Assembly: GCF_004791165.1 (NCBI RefSeq)
Contig: NZ_SRUZ01000013.1
Location: forward strand, 79,954 to 143,953
Direction of reading: 5' to 3'
DNA length: 64,000 nucleotides
DNA from: Mesorhizobium sp. M8A.F.Ca.ET.218.01.1.1
GTDB lineage: Bacteria; Pseudomonadota; Alphaproteobacteria; Rhizobiales; Rhizobiaceae
Part shown: one piece after another, positions 1 through 9,113 of the stretch
Layout of the letters: each line of letters opens with the position of its first letter
Numbering within the stretch: the first letter of the stretch is position 1
The notes under the pieces: model-generated
What the model was told of the DNA's origin: nothing
Databases searched by the model: none
Seen by the model: only the letters and a program-made list of their open reading frames with translations
Translations under genes and position numbers: made by a program

Positions 1-672
1 AGCAACGAGCTGGACGGCTTCGATGTCGACGTCGCCAAGGCGATCGGCAAGCACCTCGGCGTCAAGGTCGAGTTCATCACGCCCGGCTGGGACATTATCA
101 CCGCCGGCCATTGGGCAGGGCGCTGGGACATGCATGCCGGCTCGATGACGCCGACCAAGAAGCGCGCCGAGATCTTCGATTTTCCGGCAGTGTACTATTA
201 CACACCGGCGGCCGTTGCCGTGCACAAGGACAGCAAGGCCAAGACGCTGGCCGACCTCGACGGCAAGGTGGTCGGCGCCACCAGCACCTCCACTTTCGAG
301 GCCTATGCCAAGAAGGATTTGACGCTCGACGCCGCCGGCGCGCCGCCATTCGAGTACAAGCTCAACCCGAAGGAGGTCCACTCCTACGAGAATTCGACGA
401 CCGCCTTTGACGACCTTCGCCTCGGCGACGGCGTGCGCCTCGACGCGGTGGTCTCTTCACTGCCGTCGATCCTCGATGCCGAGAAGGCCGGCTACCCGAT
501 CAAGCAGGTGGGCGATCCGGTCTTCTACGAGCCGCTTGCGATCGCCATCGAACGCGGCGATCCCGAACTCTCCGCCAAGATCGCCGACGCCGTGAAAGCG
601 ATGAAGGCGGACGGCACGCTGAGCAAGCTTTCCGAAAAGTGGTACGGGCAGGATTATTCGAAGACAAACTAG
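1..672 (+). CDS. Amino-acid ABC transporter substrate-binding protein (5' truncated by window edge)
   Basis: The frame is open from base 1, so the signal peptide and N-terminus lie outside the window; 223 residues remain. The visible start GFDVDVAKAIGK and the later motif GSMTPTKKRAEIFDF are typical of periplasmic binding proteins for polar amino acids (SBP_bac_3 fold). The C-terminus ends with a KLSEKWYGQDYSK helix, also usual for this family. It would capture an amino acid or opine-like ligand in the periplasm and deliver it to the permease and ATPase encoded immediately downstream. The exact ligand cannot be read from the sequence. Confidence 0.9.
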   Translation, partial: SNELDGFDVDVAKAIGKHLGVKVEFITPGWDIITAGHWAGRWDMHAGSMTPTKKRAEIFDFPAVYYYTPAAVAVHKDSKAKTLADLDGKVVGATSTSTFEAYAKKDLTLDAAGAPPFEYKLNPKEVHSYENSTTAFDDLRLGDGVRLDAVVSSLPSILDAEKAGYPIKQVGDPVFYEPLAIAIERGDPELSAKIADAVKAMKADGTLSKLSEKWYGQDYSKTN

Positions 673-682
673 CTTCTCAAAA

Positions 683-707
683 GGCGGCCTGCCCCCGGCA
701 GGCCGCC
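683..707 (+). promoter_or_regulatory. Intercistronic hairpin after the binding-protein gene
   Basis: A perfect 11-bp inverted repeat (GGCGGCCTGCC, loop CCC, GGCAGGCCGCC) begins 10 bases after the stop of the binding-protein gene and ends 19 bases before the permease ATG. No T-run follows. Such hairpins are known to stabilise the upstream message or partly terminate transcription, giving more binding protein than membrane subunits. That role is inferred here. Confidence 0.7.
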
Positions 708-726
708 GAACAGCCGGTGCTCAAAA

Positions 727-1701
727 ATGCTCTATCCGGATACCGTCGAAGCCGAAATCCTCGTCCACAAACCTTGGTTCGTGGCGACGATGTTCGGCGT
801 CGTTCTGCTGCTCTTCATGGCTTTCAACATGTCGGGCACCAGCTTTGCCGAACTGATGCGCCCGGTGATCGGCGAACCGTCGGTGAGTGGCTTCTACGGC
901 CGCTTTGCGATTGCCTTCGCCATAGCGGTGATCTTCACCTTGAACGTCGTGCTGATCGGTTTCGCGCCGCTCAAGTTCCAGATCGGCATCGTCTGGCTCG
1001 AACTGCTGCTCCTGTTCATCGCCTTCTTCGAGACGTTCCATCTCAGCCTGCCCTTCATCAGGGAGAAGCTGCCGTTCCTGATCAGCCAGGGCGTTGTCAC
1101 CACGCTCTACGTCTCGGCGATTTCCATCGTCATCGCCTCGGTCATCGCGGTCGCCGGCGCGGTTGCCAAGCTTTCCAGCAATGGTTTCGCTTACGCCATC
1201 GCCAGCTTCTACACCTCCTTCTTCCGCGGCCTTCCGCTGCTCATGCAGGTGTACCTGATCTATCTCGGCTTGCCGCAACTCGGCTTCGTTATCAACGCGG
1301 TGCCTGCCGGCATCCTGGCGCTGTCGCTCTGCTACGGCGCTTACATGACCGAGATCTTCCGCTCCGGCATACAGAGCATCGATCGCGGCCAATGGGAGGC
1401 GTCGCGCTCCATGGGCTTCGGCTTCACACTGACCATGCGCCGCATCATCCTGCCGCAGGCGCTGCCGGTCATCATTCCGCCGACGGGCAATCAGTTCATC
1501 TCGATGCTGAAGGATTCCTCGTTGGTCTCGGTCATCGGCGTGTGGGAGCTGATGTTCCTGGCGCGCACGCTCGGCCAGAAGACCTTCCAGCACATGGAGA
1601 TGCTGATTTCGGCCGCCATGATCTACTGGATGCTGTCCATCTGCCTCGAACTGATCCAGGCGCGGATCGAACGGCATTACCACAGGAGCAAGGCGCGATG
1701 A
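727..1701 (+). CDS. Amino-acid ABC transporter permease (HisM/GlnP family)
   Basis: This 324-residue polytopic inner-membrane protein has the permease core in its second half: an ISQGVVTTLYVSAISIVIAS entry helix, the FFRGLPLLMQVYLIYLGLP segment, and the EAA-type coupling loop around EASRSMGFGFTLTMRR that contacts the ATPase. The first 120 residues add two or three hydrophobic segments not found in minimal HisM proteins, as in longer rhizobial general amino-acid permeases. It is the only permease seen, so the transporter is probably a homodimer or has a partner upstream of the window. The stop overlaps the ATPase start (ATGA), indicating translational coupling. Confidence 0.9.
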   Translation: MLYPDTVEAEILVHKPWFVATMFGVVLLLFMAFNMSGTSFAELMRPVIGEPSVSGFYGRFAIAFAIAVIFTLNVVLIGFAPLKFQIGIVWLELLLLFIAFFETFHLSLPFIREKLPFLISQGVVTTLYVSAISIVIASVIAVAGAVAKLSSNGFAYAIASFYTSFFRGLPLLMQVYLIYLGLPQLGFVINAVPAGILALSLCYGAYMTEIFRSGIQSIDRGQWEASRSMGFGFTLTMRRIILPQALPVIIPPTGNQFISMLKDSSLVSVIGVWELMFLARTLGQKTFQHMEMLISAAMIYWMLSICLELIQARIERHYHRSKAR

Positions 1702-2441
1702 GTGCTCAGGCCATCATTGAAGCCAAGGCCGTCTCCAAATGGTACGGCCAGTTCCACGCGCTGAAGGACATCAACCTGACGGTCCACAAGGGTGAACGTA
1801 TCGTCATCTGCGGCCCATCTGGCTCGGGCAAGTCGACACTGATCCGCTGCTTTAACCGCCTCGAGGCGCATCAGTCCGGCGACATCGTCGTCAACGGCGT
1901 TGCCCTGCATGGCAAGATGAGCGATGTCGCCGCCGTGCGCTCCAACGTCGGCATGGTCTTCCAGCACTTCAACCTGTTTCCGCACATGACGGTGCTGATG
2001 AACTGCATGGCCGGCCCCATGTGGGTGAAGGGCGTGACAGAAAAAGAGGCGCGCAACACCGCGCTCAAGTTCCTGGAACGGGTCCGCATTCCCGAGCAGG
2101 CTAACAAGTTCCCCATCCAACTGTCCGGCGGCCAGCAGCAGCGCGTGGCGATCGCCCGCAGCCTGTGCATGAAACCCGATGTCATGCTGTTCGACGAACC
2201 GACCTCAGCGCTCGACCCGGAAATGGTCTCCGAGGTGCTCGAGACGATGACGGGGCTGGCGCGCGACGGCATGACCATGGTGTGCGTGACGCATGAGATG
2301 GGCTTTGCCCGGGCGGTGGCAGACCGGGTCATCTTCATGGACGCCGGCCAGATCGTCGAGGAGGGCACGCCCGACGAGTTCTTCAGCCGCCCTTGCCATG
2401 ATCGAACGAAGTTGTTCCTCAGCCAGATTTTGAAGCATTAG
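1698..2441 (+). CDS. Amino-acid ABC transporter ATP-binding protein (GlnQ/HisP family)
   Basis: This 247-residue cytoplasmic ATPase energises the importer encoded by the two preceding genes. Walker A is GPSGSGKST (about residues 39-47), the ABC signature is LSGGQQQRVAIARSL, and Walker B is VMLFDEPTSALD, followed by the switch histidine in VCVTHEMGFA. The ATG at 1698 overlaps the permease stop by four bases. The length is usual for the family. It is the last gene of the operon; the next feature is an unrelated integrase pseudogene. Confidence 0.95.
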   Translation: MSAQAIIEAKAVSKWYGQFHALKDINLTVHKGERIVICGPSGSGKSTLIRCFNRLEAHQSGDIVVNGVALHGKMSDVAAVRSNVGMVFQHFNLFPHMTVLMNCMAGPMWVKGVTEKEARNTALKFLERVRIPEQANKFPIQLSGGQQQRVAIARSLCMKPDVMLFDEPTSALDPEMVSEVLETMTGLARDGMTMVCVTHEMGFARAVADRVIFMDAGQIVEEGTPDEFFSRPCHDRTKLFLSQILKH

Positions 2442-2560
2442 CCTTCCTGGAAATGGCTGCGTTTCGACCTGAAGTTCGGGAAACGGAAGGTCCGCTTTCG
2501 GCCCTCAACGGTCTACCTGCGTTTTCTCCGGTGGCCAATCATGGCCTAAGGAGAAACGAA

Positions 2561-3192
2561 ATGGGACACTCGTGCTACGACCTTGCCACCTCCGATCGCC
2601 GCGCATGGAATGCAGGCAAGAAGGTTGGAACGAAACGCCCTCTGAAACCTCGACAGATATGGGCGATACGCTTCTTTCTCGATCGGGAAAGGCGTCTGCG
2701 AGACAGAGCGCTCTTCGATTTGGCGATCGACAGCAAGTTGCGCGGCTGCGATCTCGTCAAGATCAAAATCGGCCATCTTGTTGTAGGACCTGAAATCCGA
2801 ACGCGCGCGGTGGTCATCCAACAGAAGACCGGCCGACCTGTTCAGTTCGAGTTGATGAGCGACGCACGCTCCAGCCTTCTCACATGGTTGGAACGACGCG
2901 GCGGCACAGTGGATGATTACGCCTTCCGAGTAGGATCGATCCAACGGTTCACATGAGCACAAGGCAGTATGCCCGCCTCGTCGACGAATGGGTCGAGGCG
3001 ATCGGCCTTCGGCCAGAGGAATACGGCACTCATTCCCTGCGTCGCACCAAGGCTTCGATCATCTACAAAGCGACGGGAAATCTGCGAGCCATCCAGATCT
3101 TGCTCGGTCATACGAAGATCGAGAACACGGTCCGCTACCTGGGAGTCGATATAGAGGACGCTCTCGAACTTGCCGAAGCAACTGAGGTTTGA
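2561..3192 (+). pseudogene. Tyrosine recombinase/integrase, frameshifted (copy 1)
   Basis: A short phage-type integrase of about 210 residues that would cut and rejoin DNA. The first frame runs from the ATG at 2561 (preceded by AAGGAG) and carries box I, SKLRGCDLVKIKI. It goes off frame near 2926, where GATTACGCCTTCCGA lacks one base relative to copy 2. The C-terminal part resumes from about 2953 with THSLRRTKASIIY (box II), LLGHTKIENTVRYLG and the catalytic tyrosine. All catalytic residues are therefore present but split over two frames. Comparison with copy 2, which is intact at this point, shows that this is a deletion. Confidence 0.85.
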
Positions 3193-3199
3193 TCAGGAG

Positions 3200-3224
3200 C
3201 GGTTCCACTTCACGAGTGGAGCCG
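3200..3224 (+). terminator. Hairpin downstream of integrase copy 1
   Basis: CGGTTCCAC and GTGGAGCCG form a 9-bp stem with one G-U pair, eight bases after the integrase stop. The same hairpin recurs after copy 2 at 26271-26295 (CGGCTCC/GGAGCCG). No T-tract follows, so it is either a weak terminator or the structured end of the mobile unit. Confidence 0.5.
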
Positions 3225-3320
3225 TGACCAATTTGCGCCCCACGACAGTCATACCTGCGGTCCCGTCCATTCACCAAAAGCGGACTTCGTTAAAGCGACG
3301 GCCAGAGGCAGCTTAGCGAC

Positions 3321-6300
3321 TCAATCGGCCTGCTCCTCGGATTGTTCGGCCGGCTGGTTAGAAGCCAATGTCAATGTACTACATAGAATTTTAGTGGCCT
3401 CTCTGATGACCGCAGTTTCTAGGCCTTCAGCGACCTCCCCGACCTGAAGCAGATTCCGATATTCAGGTCGGGCCTCTTGCCCCGAGTTTGCCGAGACCTT
3501 TGCCAACTCGGTTGCCGCACGAACTGCCAACCAGCGAGCGCGCTGTCTTATTGCGGTTTGACAGGCGTCAGCCAAGAGCTCCATCCCTCGATTCACATCG
3601 ATCTTGGCAACTAAACAACCCTGAATGCGCTCCACCTCGGCTTGCGCCCATCTCTCGTTCGTCTGGTCCATGACCTCCATGGCATTCGCGATCGCTACGA
3701 GTCCCTGCTCGATCCGTCCATGCCGGAGACAAATGTCCGCCATCGATGAATAGAAGTGCGGCAAGTGAAGCTCAGACCCGGTGGAGCGCCATCGCCTTAC
3801 GCCCTCGCGCAGCATGTCCAGCCCTTCGTCGGGCGTGTCGCCACCAATAGCCCAACCGAGGAGAGCGCGCGCACCCCCTGACCAGGACGCCAGTTTGCGC
3901 TCATCAGCCAAGAGCAGCATCCGCTCAGCGATCTGACGGCATTCGGCCGGCTCATTGCGAAAGCGTCTGGCAACGCCGAGGTTCATCAGAGTGAACGCCA
4001 GATTAAGCGGATGATCGAGCCGCTCCGCAGTTGCAACCGCTGCTACACAATTCGCAAGCCCGGACTCGACCTTCGCCGCAAGCAGCTGCGCCAAGCCCAG
4101 GTAAGTGCGACAGATCGAAAAGGCGTCCTCTCCGAATTTCGCGACATCAAAATCCTTATCAGAGGTCGCCCAGGTATCGATGCCAGCCTGGGCTTCCCGT
4201 GCGGCGTCCTCTATCGCGCCGAGATATAGATAAGACGTGGCGAGCGCCCGATGCGCCAACGTCGCTTCCTCGAGATTTCCCCTGAGTGAGGCGTCGACAA
4301 GGAGTTGCTGGGCTAAGTCTCGGCTCCGCTGCAAGTCAGGCCGGTCAAGATAGAAGTTCCAAAGCGAACGCCGGACGAAAAAAAGGTTGGAGGTGCGCCC
4401 CGTTGATCTACAAAGCTCCTCGGCACGAAGAAAGTTTGCTTCAACCTTCTCGGATGCATATCCGGCCGATGCGTTGAGTGGAACACCCATTTCAAGCCGG
4501 ACGTCGAGCTCAAGCTCATTTGTGTCGTCCGTTTTGGTTGCCGCTCCGAGGGCCTCCAGCGCACGGGCGAAATGCGCGACTGCCTCTGGGTTGGCGTATC
4601 GTGCCGCGGCGACGCGACCGGCATGGCGAAAGCATTCAGCTGCTTCGCGGTATCGCCTTGCAGCCATGAGATGATGTGCTACCAATTCCGGTTCAACGTT
4701 CAACTCCGAAATGAGTTTGTCGGCCAGCCTGCTGTGCACGTCCTGGCGCACCGTCTTCAACATACTATGGTATGCGGCATCGCGAACCAGCGCGTGCTTG
4801 AAAGTATATCGTGCGTCCGAGCCTCTGCCGCGGCGGAAGACGAGCTCGGCATGGACAAGCTTGTCGAGGGCATCTTCCAAGGCAGCGGCGCTGAGCGGTG
4901 TCACCGACCGAAGGAGCTCGTAGCGGAACTCGCGGCCGATGCAGGCGGCCATCTGCGCGACTTCCTTGACTGGCTGCAACCGGTCGAGGCGAGCCATCAG
5001 CGAATCGTGCAGCGTCAGCGGAATGTCGAGATCTGCGAGTCTTGCCTGATCATTGAATACGGTGGCACGATCGAGAACGCTCTTTGTTAGCTCTTCAATG
5101 AAGAGCGGCACACCATCTGTCGTTGCGATTATCTTGTCTACAAGGATGGGCGGCAGCCGCTTTTCGCCAGCAAGCTTCTCGATGAAAGAGGTGGTCTGTT
5201 CACGACCCAGGCGGTTAAGCGCCAGCTTCGTGACAATGGGATGCCCAACAAACCCATGTTCGAAGGTCGGTCTCGTGGTCACCATCATCATGACCCGAGC
5301 GTTCTGAATCCGGTCGACACACTGATTCAAAAATTCGAGCGTAGTCGCATCGATCCAATGAATGTCCTCGATCACGAACAACAAAGGCTGCAGGGCGGCA
5401 GCATCAAGGACGTCGTCTGCCAAGGCATCAAGCGTCCGCGCTCGCAGCTGCTGTGGGCTTAGCCCCTTAAGCGCATCACTTTGGGGGTGTGGGAGATCGA
5501 GCAGAGAAGCAAGAAACGGTACCGACCGGCACTCTGGACCTTTCGCGCGCTCGAGAGCTCTTAGCTTCTCGCTGTCGCTGGCAGATTCCGCAATCCCTAC
5601 TGCATGGCGGAGCTGCTGGATTGCCGGATAGAGCGGAGTGCCCGAGTAGTAGGGCGAGCACTGATAGACGACGCGCGCGTGCCCCCCCTGCGAAACTGCG
5701 TCTATTAAGGCTCGGGTGATCCGTGATTTCCCGATGCCCGCCTCGCCGCTGAGCAGAACGAGCTGGCCTTCGCCTCTCTTCGCTTGCCCCCAACGCTCAA
5801 GAGCGAGTCGGAGTTCGAGATCTCTTCCAATCATGATTTGAGGAGCGCTGGAGGCGCGCGCCTCGTAGCGCGTCTCGACGGCCCGCTCCCCAACCACCAG
5901 AAAGGGCGAGACCGGTGCCGAAATTCCCTTAAGTTCGATGGAACTCAGCTTCTCAACCGCGAATACTCCGCCGAGCAGCTTTCTAGTGCTTTCTGACACT
6001 ACTACACATCCCGGTTGGGCGAGCCCTTGCAGACGCGCGGCTAGGTTCGGCGTATCGCCGACAACTGCCTCCTCCTGAGCTGCCCCTTCGCCGATGAGAT
6101 CCCCGACGACTACCAGCCCCGTGGCGATGCCGATACGCGCGGCAAGCGGCTTGCCGCTCGGCGCTCTTAGACCAGCGGTTGCGGACGCAGCGGCCAGACC
6201 GGCGAGCACCGCGCGTTCTGCATCGTGCTCGTGCGCCCGCGGCCAGCCGAAATAGGCGAGCACGCCGTCGCCCATCAGCTTGGCAACGCTTCCCTCGTAA

Positions 6301-6695
6301 CGGGTGATCTCTCGCGACACCGCCTGTTGGTAGGCCAGCATCACCTCGCGCGTATCTTCAGGATCGAGCTGCTGCGACAGCTCGGTCGAGCCCACGAGAT
6401 CGACGAACATAACTGTCAGCTGCCGCCGTTCGACGCGCCGCGCCGCAGCTTCTTCGATCGGCTCCGACGCGGTCGGTTTGGCAAGCGATGCAGCCGGTGC
6501 CGCCGTGCCCTTCTTTTCGACGAGCGAGGCAATGGCGTCGAGCAGCTTCCGCCGATGCCCTACAGACTTGACCCCGAGGGCTGCCAGGTCCTCGCCCGTC
6601 AGGCTGAGAAGCACTACGGCATCGATGTCATTATCACGGAAGGCTTGAGCGTATTCGCCCAATCCTAGGCTTACCAGCCATGCAACTACATCCAC
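3321..6695 (-). CDS. SAM domain - class III nucleotide cyclase - AAA ATPase - TPR signalling protein
   Basis: A large cytoplasmic signalling protein of about 1124 residues. In order it has a SAM-like helical domain (WLVSLGLGEYAQAF to VGHRRKLLDAI), a class III adenylate/guanylate cyclase domain (metal Asp in VMFVDLVGSTEL, second Asp in KLMGDGVLAYFGWP), an AAA_16 ATPase (Walker A GEAGIGKS; FVIEDIHWID), and a long helical TPR-like C-terminus. I prefer the GTG at 6695, because GGAG lies 9 bases upstream and the SAM domain begins at once; an ATG at 6779 in frame would add 28 residues. It is a single gene within the 22-kb bracket between the integrase copies. The ligand and output are unknown; cyclic nucleotide synthesis is predicted from the conserved metal residues. 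Confidence 0.88.
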   Translation of the reverse strand: MDVVAWLVSLGLGEYAQAFRDNDIDAVVLLSLTGEDLAALGVKSVGHRRKLLDAIASLVEKKGTAAPAASLAKPTASEPIEEAAARRVERRQLTVMFVDLVGSTELSQQLDPEDTREVMLAYQQAVSREITRYEGSVAKLMGDGVLAYFGWPRAHEHDAERAVLAGLAAASATAGLRAPSGKPLAARIGIATGLVVVGDLIGEGAAQEEAVVGDTPNLAARLQGLAQPGCVVVSESTRKLLGGVFAVEKLSSIELKGISAPVSPFLVVGERAVETRYEARASSAPQIMIGRDLELRLALERWGQAKRGEGQLVLLSGEAGIGKSRITRALIDAVSQGGHARVVYQCSPYYSGTPLYPAIQQLRHAVGIAESASDSEKLRALERAKGPECRSVPFLASLLDLPHPQSDALKGLSPQQLRARTLDALADDVLDAAALQPLLFVIEDIHWIDATTLEFLNQCVDRIQNARVMMMVTTRPTFEHGFVGHPIVTKLALNRLGREQTTSFIEKLAGEKRLPPILVDKIIATTDGVPLFIEELTKSVLDRATVFNDQARLADLDIPLTLHDSLMARLDRLQPVKEVAQMAACIGREFRYELLRSVTPLSAAALEDALDKLVHAELVFRRGRGSDARYTFKHALVRDAAYHSMLKTVRQDVHSRLADKLISELNVEPELVAHHLMAARRYREAAECFRHAGRVAAARYANPEAVAHFARALEALGAATKTDDTNELELDVRLEMGVPLNASAGYASEKVEANFLRAEELCRSTGRTSNLFFVRRSLWNFYLDRPDLQRSRDLAQQLLVDASLRGNLEEATLAHRALATSYLYLGAIEDAAREAQAGIDTWATSDKDFDVAKFGEDAFSICRTYLGLAQLLAAKVESGLANCVAAVATAERLDHPLNLAFTLMNLGVARRFRNEPAECRQIAERMLLLADERKLASWSGGARALLGWAIGGDTPDEGLDMLREGVRRWRSTGSELHLPHFYSSMADICLRHGRIEQGLVAIANAMEVMDQTNERWAQAEVERIQGCLVAKIDVNRGMELLADACQTAIRQRARWLAVRAATELAKVSANSGQEARPEYRNLLQVGEVAEGLETAVIREATKILCSTLTLASNQPAEQSEEQAD

Positions 6696-7056
6696 GCCCT
6701 CTTTCTCCCGACCAGTCGCAAGCAGAGCAGGATTATACCTCAAGTCGGCTGCAAGCGCTGTGCCGAGTTCATTTTGCAAAGTTCGTTCGGGTCACGACTT
6801 CCCGATGTCGACCGCTGGTGGAGGTCCCGAGAGGGTCAAGTTACGACATCGGATCTTGGAGGTTGAAGGTCCGCTGGCGCTCTTCCCTGTCCGCAAGCGG
6901 ACTTACTGCTCCCGGCCCAAGGCCGCCAGTCTGCTTCGCGCCTCAAGCCGGACCGAGAGACCAGCTTTGCCTGTTCTGAAAGCCGACGTTCAGGCGACCG
7001 CTCCGGAGGTCGCGGTCACGCGCAAGCAGTCATATGATATCCCTGCGATTGAATGG
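6696..7056. other. Intergenic region between cyclase gene and MFS operon end
   Basis: About 360 bp holding the promoter region of the cyclase-ATPase gene and the 3' flank of the MFS gene. The short frames here have no family resemblance. A GGAGAAAGAGG stretch serves as ribosome binding site for the GTG start at 6695. No repeat or RNA gene was recognised. Confidence 0.4.
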
Positions 7057-8343
7057 CTACTTTGGCCGGTTTAACGAACGTCCGCGGTAGTCCGCCTGTC
7101 GGCCTCGACGGGTATTGTACGCTAAATGCAATGCAATGGCGGTTGTACAAAAGGTGACACCGGCGCTGATAAAGAAGACAACGCTCAAGCCTGCTCGATC
7201 GGCAGCCCATCCCAACGCCGGGCTTCCTAGAGCCATCGCGACATCCAGAAAGGCCGTGTAGATGCCCATCGCCAAGCCGCGGCTTTCCGGCGATGTGCCA
7301 CCTACCGCCTCCACGCCAAGCGCGGGGTAGACCAGGGAGTAGCCCAGGCCCGCCAGCGCGGCTCCGGAGGAAGCAAGCACACTGCTTCGTGCCAACCCCA
7401 TGAGCAGAAGCCCGGCTGACTGCACGAGCACGAACAGCAGGGCGATCTTCGCACCGCCGTATCTGTCAGGCAGATGACCGCAGATCATACGCGCTGCGAT
7501 CAGCGCAGCTCCAAACGCCGTAAATCCAACCCAGACGGGTCGCCAATGATTGTCGGCATACAGAAGGGAGCTGAAGGCAAGGATTGAGCAGTAGCCGACA
7601 CTGGCGAGTGCCGCACCAAGGCCTGGCAGCCACACGGCGCCAAAAACCGCTCTCAAATCGGATTTTCTCTGCCGCAACTGGATCCGAGGGTTTGGTGCTC
7701 GCATGAGCGATCCCAATACAAGCAACGGCAATAATGTGGTCAGCAGCCCTATCGCCGCAAAGCCGTAGGCTGTGAACAATATGGCTCCGAAAGGTCCGCT
7801 GAAGGCCAATGCCGCGAACATCGCAGTGCCGACCCATGCAATGACTTTCCCGGAATGCCCGGCATCCACGAGCGCCAGGCCCCAGGCCACGCCACCCCTG
7901 ATGATGAAGCTCTCGGCACCGCCGAGCACCGCGCGTCCGACGACAAGGATCGAGACGGAGAGAACGGGCGAACGCGCGACGGCAACGGACAGAAGATAGA
8001 GCAGCCCGGCAGCCGCTGCCGTAACCAGGCCCACGAGAACGGCTCGTTTTCCTCCGTTCGCGTCGGCAAAGGAACCCGACCACACGCGTGAGACCAGGGA
8101 TGCCGCGAACTGCGTTCCCGCCACCATGCCGACAACGACGCTACCGAAACCCAGATTGTGGCTGACGTGCAGCGGAAGCACAGGCAACGCTGCGCCGATG
8201 ACAACAAACCCGGCCAACACCGCCGCCATGGTTGGCAGCAGGCTAACCGCGACCGAACGCGATGGTGTTGACGATGTCGGCAGGTCTGTCATTCGTCGGA
8301 AGCAATCTGGTGACGTTACTTCGGAGACTTTAGTTCTGATCAC
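7057..8343 (-). CDS. MFS transporter, YfcJ/YhhS family
   Basis: A 12-helix major facilitator protein (428 residues from GTG 8343, or 411 from ATG 8292). It resembles the E. coli YfcJ/YhhS group throughout: LPVLPLHVSHNLGFGSVVVG in helix 1-2, VGRAVLGGAESFIIRGGVAWG, GHSGKVIAWVGTAMFAALA, and VYPALGVEAVGGTSPESRG near the end. It should export or exchange a small organic molecule across the inner membrane. The GTG overlaps the stop of the upstream SDR gene (GTGA), which favours the longer start and translational coupling. It is the last gene of a five-gene minus-strand operon controlled by the divergent LysR gene. Confidence 0.88.
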   Translation of the reverse strand: MIRTKVSEVTSPDCFRRMTDLPTSSTPSRSVAVSLLPTMAAVLAGFVVIGAALPVLPLHVSHNLGFGSVVVGMVAGTQFAASLVSRVWSGSFADANGGKRAVLVGLVTAAAAGLLYLLSVAVARSPVLSVSILVVGRAVLGGAESFIIRGGVAWGLALVDAGHSGKVIAWVGTAMFAALAFSGPFGAILFTAYGFAAIGLLTTLLPLLVLGSLMRAPNPRIQLRQRKSDLRAVFGAVWLPGLGAALASVGYCSILAFSSLLYADNHWRPVWVGFTAFGAALIAARMICGHLPDRYGGAKIALLFVLVQSAGLLLMGLARSSVLASSGAALAGLGYSLVYPALGVEAVGGTSPESRGLAMGIYTAFLDVAMALGSPALGWAADRAGLSVVFFISAGVTFCTTAIALHLAYNTRRGRQADYRGRSLNRPK

Positions 8344-9083
8344 CAGGGTTGGTTGGCGGGCCCGACCGTGAACTCGTTGATCGTGGTGTCTTCCGGTGCA
8401 TCGATGGCGAACGCAACGACGTCAGCGATCCGGTCCGGCGAGATTCCGTATTTGTCATAGGTGTTCTGCATCGCGGCGGCCGTGCCTTCGTCGCTGATCG
8501 TTTCAAGCAGCTCTGTGTTGATCGCGGCCGGATAGATGGTCGCCGTGCGGATGTTCGTCCCTTCCATGGCGGATTCCATGCGCAGGACTTCCATGAAGTT
8601 GCGCACGAACCATTTCGTGCCTCCATAGACCGCGCCGTTCGGGTAAGCCTTGAGCCCGGCGACCGATGAGGTCGCGATGACGTATCCGGATTTCCGTGCG
8701 ATGAACTCCGGCAGCACCGCGGCCACGCCGTTCAAGACACCCTTGACGTTCACGTCGACCATCTGGTGCCAGTCGTCGGTCTTCAGTGCCGATAGTGGCG
8801 AGCTCGGCATGAGGCCGGCGTTCAGGAACATGACATCGACGCGGCCGAACGCCTTCCTGGCCAGCTCGACGATAGCGTCGTTATCGGACTGCTTCGTCAC
8901 GTCCAGTACCTTGTAGGTCGCCTGACCGCCGTTCTTCGCGATCTCGTCGGCGATCCGTTTCAGCCTATCGGCGCGCCGCGCGCCAAGGACGACCTTGGCG
9001 CCTTTGCCCGCGAGCAGCTTCGCGGTTGCTTCGCCGATGCCTGACGATGCTCCGGTGATGATTACGACCTTGTCCTTGATCAT
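8340..9083 (-). CDS. Short-chain dehydrogenase/reductase
   Basis: A 247-residue classical SDR. The nucleotide-binding motif is TGASSGIGE (about residues 10-18), NAG is present as LNAGLMP, the catalytic serine lies in ATSSVAGLKAY, and the active-site YxxxK is YGGTK. The YdfG-like ending (DAPEDTTINEFTVGP) suggests NADP-dependent oxidation or reduction of small hydroxy acids or aldehydes, but the substrate cannot be assigned. It lies between a cupin gene and the MFS gene in one operon. Confidence 0.9.
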   Translation of the reverse strand: MIKDKVVIITGASSGIGEATAKLLAGKGAKVVLGARRADRLKRIADEIAKNGGQATYKVLDVTKQSDNDAIVELARKAFGRVDVMFLNAGLMPSSPLSALKTDDWHQMVDVNVKGVLNGVAAVLPEFIARKSGYVIATSSVAGLKAYPNGAVYGGTKWFVRNFMEVLRMESAMEGTNIRTATIYPAAINTELLETISDEGTAAAMQNTYDKYGISPDRIADVVAFAIDAPEDTTINEFTVGPANQPW

Positions 9084-9113
9084 GGCAGTTCTCCAGAATT
9101 GATGATTTGGTTC

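Larger units (their letters stand above)
2530..3239 (+). repeat. Direct repeat copy 1 (integrase cassette)
   Basis: About 710 bp matching 25602-26310 in the same orientation, by eye at more than 90 percent identity. The match begins at GGTGGCCAATCATGGCC, a palindromic stretch just before the Shine-Dalgarno, covers the whole recombinase gene, and ends after a hairpin at ACCAATTTGCGCC. Sequence outside these limits is unrelated, so the unit looks like a discrete mobile or duplicated cassette. Confidence 0.85.
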
